A program made the position numbers and the translations under genes. From XYD1-FULL-44-32 sp964433715 (lineage in GTDB: Bacteria > Patescibacteriota > Minisyncoccia > Phycocordibacterales > XYD1-FULL-46-19), in contig CAYSSL010000033.1 of assembly GCA_964433715.1 (NCBI GenBank), forward strand, positions 1-5,108: 5,108 nt of DNA, read 5' to 3'. Shown piece after piece: positions 4,479-5,108 of the stretch. How positions within the stretch are numbered: position 1 is the stretch's first letter; each line of letters begins with the position of its first letter. The notes below the pieces were generated by a model. It ran no database searches. It was not told the DNA's origin and saw only the letters and a program-made list of their open reading frames with translations.

Positions 4479-4569
4479 CCCTGTAGAATAAAGTATCTGA
4501 AATAGTAGTAATGATTTAAAATAAAATTTAAATCTCTCTACTGACATTCGGGTTTTTTATTCTACAGGG
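4479..4569 (+). other. enlarged A/T-rich helix in 23S rRNA (near E. coli 270-295)
   Basis: CCCTGTAGAATAAA (4479-4492) pairs perfectly with TTTATTCTACAGGG (4556-4569), 14 pairs. Above it AGTAG (4504-4508) pairs with CTACT (4538-4542) and GATTTAAA (4513-4520) with TTTAAATC (4527-4534), loop ATAAAA. Bacillus has only a short hairpin at this place between AAACC and GGGUUGUA. The insert is far more A/T-rich than the flanking rRNA, as seen for intervening sequences that RNase III removes in other bacteria. Confidence 0.75.
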
Positions 4570-4775
4570 GGTTGTAAGGCACAGGCGTAGATTTCTAGGG
4601 AAGTCAAAAAATATTTTGTTAGCCGAAGCTGCTGGGAAGCAGCGCCGAAGAAGGTAACGGCCCTGTAGGCGAAAACAAAATATCTTCCTTGTCTGTGTTC
4701 TTGAGTACTTCGAGGAACGACAGCCTTGAGGGAAGCTGCCGGAACTAACCGGCAAGGCTAAATACACTTTGTGAT

Positions 4776-4812
<37 letters not shown>

Positions 4813-5108
4813 CAGCCCGATAAGGGCGTTGAAATAGACCTGAAACCATATGCTTACAAGGAGTGGGAGCCCCTTCGGGGGTGACCGCGTGCCTATTGAA
4901 GAATGAGCCAACGAGTTTATGCGTACTGCAGGCTAAGCCCTTATGGGGTGGAGCCGCAGGGAAACCAAGTGTGAATAGCGCGTTTGTAGTCCGCATAAGA
5001 CCCGAAGCCAGGTGAGCTTGCCATGGGCAGGGTGAACTTGCGAGAAATCGTGAGGGAGGCCCGAACCGGTTAGCCGTGCAATACTATCGGATGACCTGTG
5101 GTAGGGAG

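Overview
The window looks like a piece of a Patescibacteria (Candidate Phyla Radiation) genome, most likely from the Parcubacteria side. The evidence is a combination of signs, not one decisive marker: an exported-type protein with an acidic linker, a PKD domain and a lamin-tail-like domain; a winged-helix protein fused to a degenerate nucleotidyltransferase-like domain; an L7/L12 with an acidic N-terminal extension; a 23S rRNA gene with no 16S gene in front of it; and no Shine-Dalgarno sequence before any of the five visible start codons. All recognisable genes lie on the + strand, and the standard bacterial code fits.

Layout. Positions 1-1074 hold the 3' part of the PKD/lamin-tail gene and a 52-residue single-pass membrane protein 12 bases behind it, in the same frame. 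Positions 1085-2323 are a self-contained ribosomal stalk operon: a consensus promoter, an L10-type leader with a further hairpin and a short terminator-like hairpin just before the start codon, then rplJ (L10) and rplL (L7/L12), closed by a strong intrinsic terminator. The usual neighbours rplK-rplA and rpoB-rpoC are absent. Positions 2315-3009 form a one-gene unit for the winged-helix regulator, with an extended -10 promoter and a perfect palindromic terminator. Positions 3031-3880 form another one-gene unit: a perfect DnaA-box 9-mer, an extended -10 promoter, a five-helix membrane protein related to the transmembrane part of MscS-family channels, and a terminator.

Positions 3866-5108 are the 23S rRNA transcription unit. 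A strong promoter overlaps the preceding terminator. It is followed by a leader in which two mutually exclusive hairpins can be drawn, one of them a terminator. Next comes a structured spacer that resembles a normal 16S-23S spacer, although no 16S lies upstream. The 5' third of 23S rRNA runs off the window end, and it carries two enlarged helices relative to Escherichia coli and Bacillus.

L10 and L7/L12 assemble as the ribosomal stalk on 23S rRNA, so much of the window concerns large-subunit production. Two possible attenuators, one before L10 and one before 23S rRNA, suggest that this is controlled by premature termination. That last point is inference from folding by eye.
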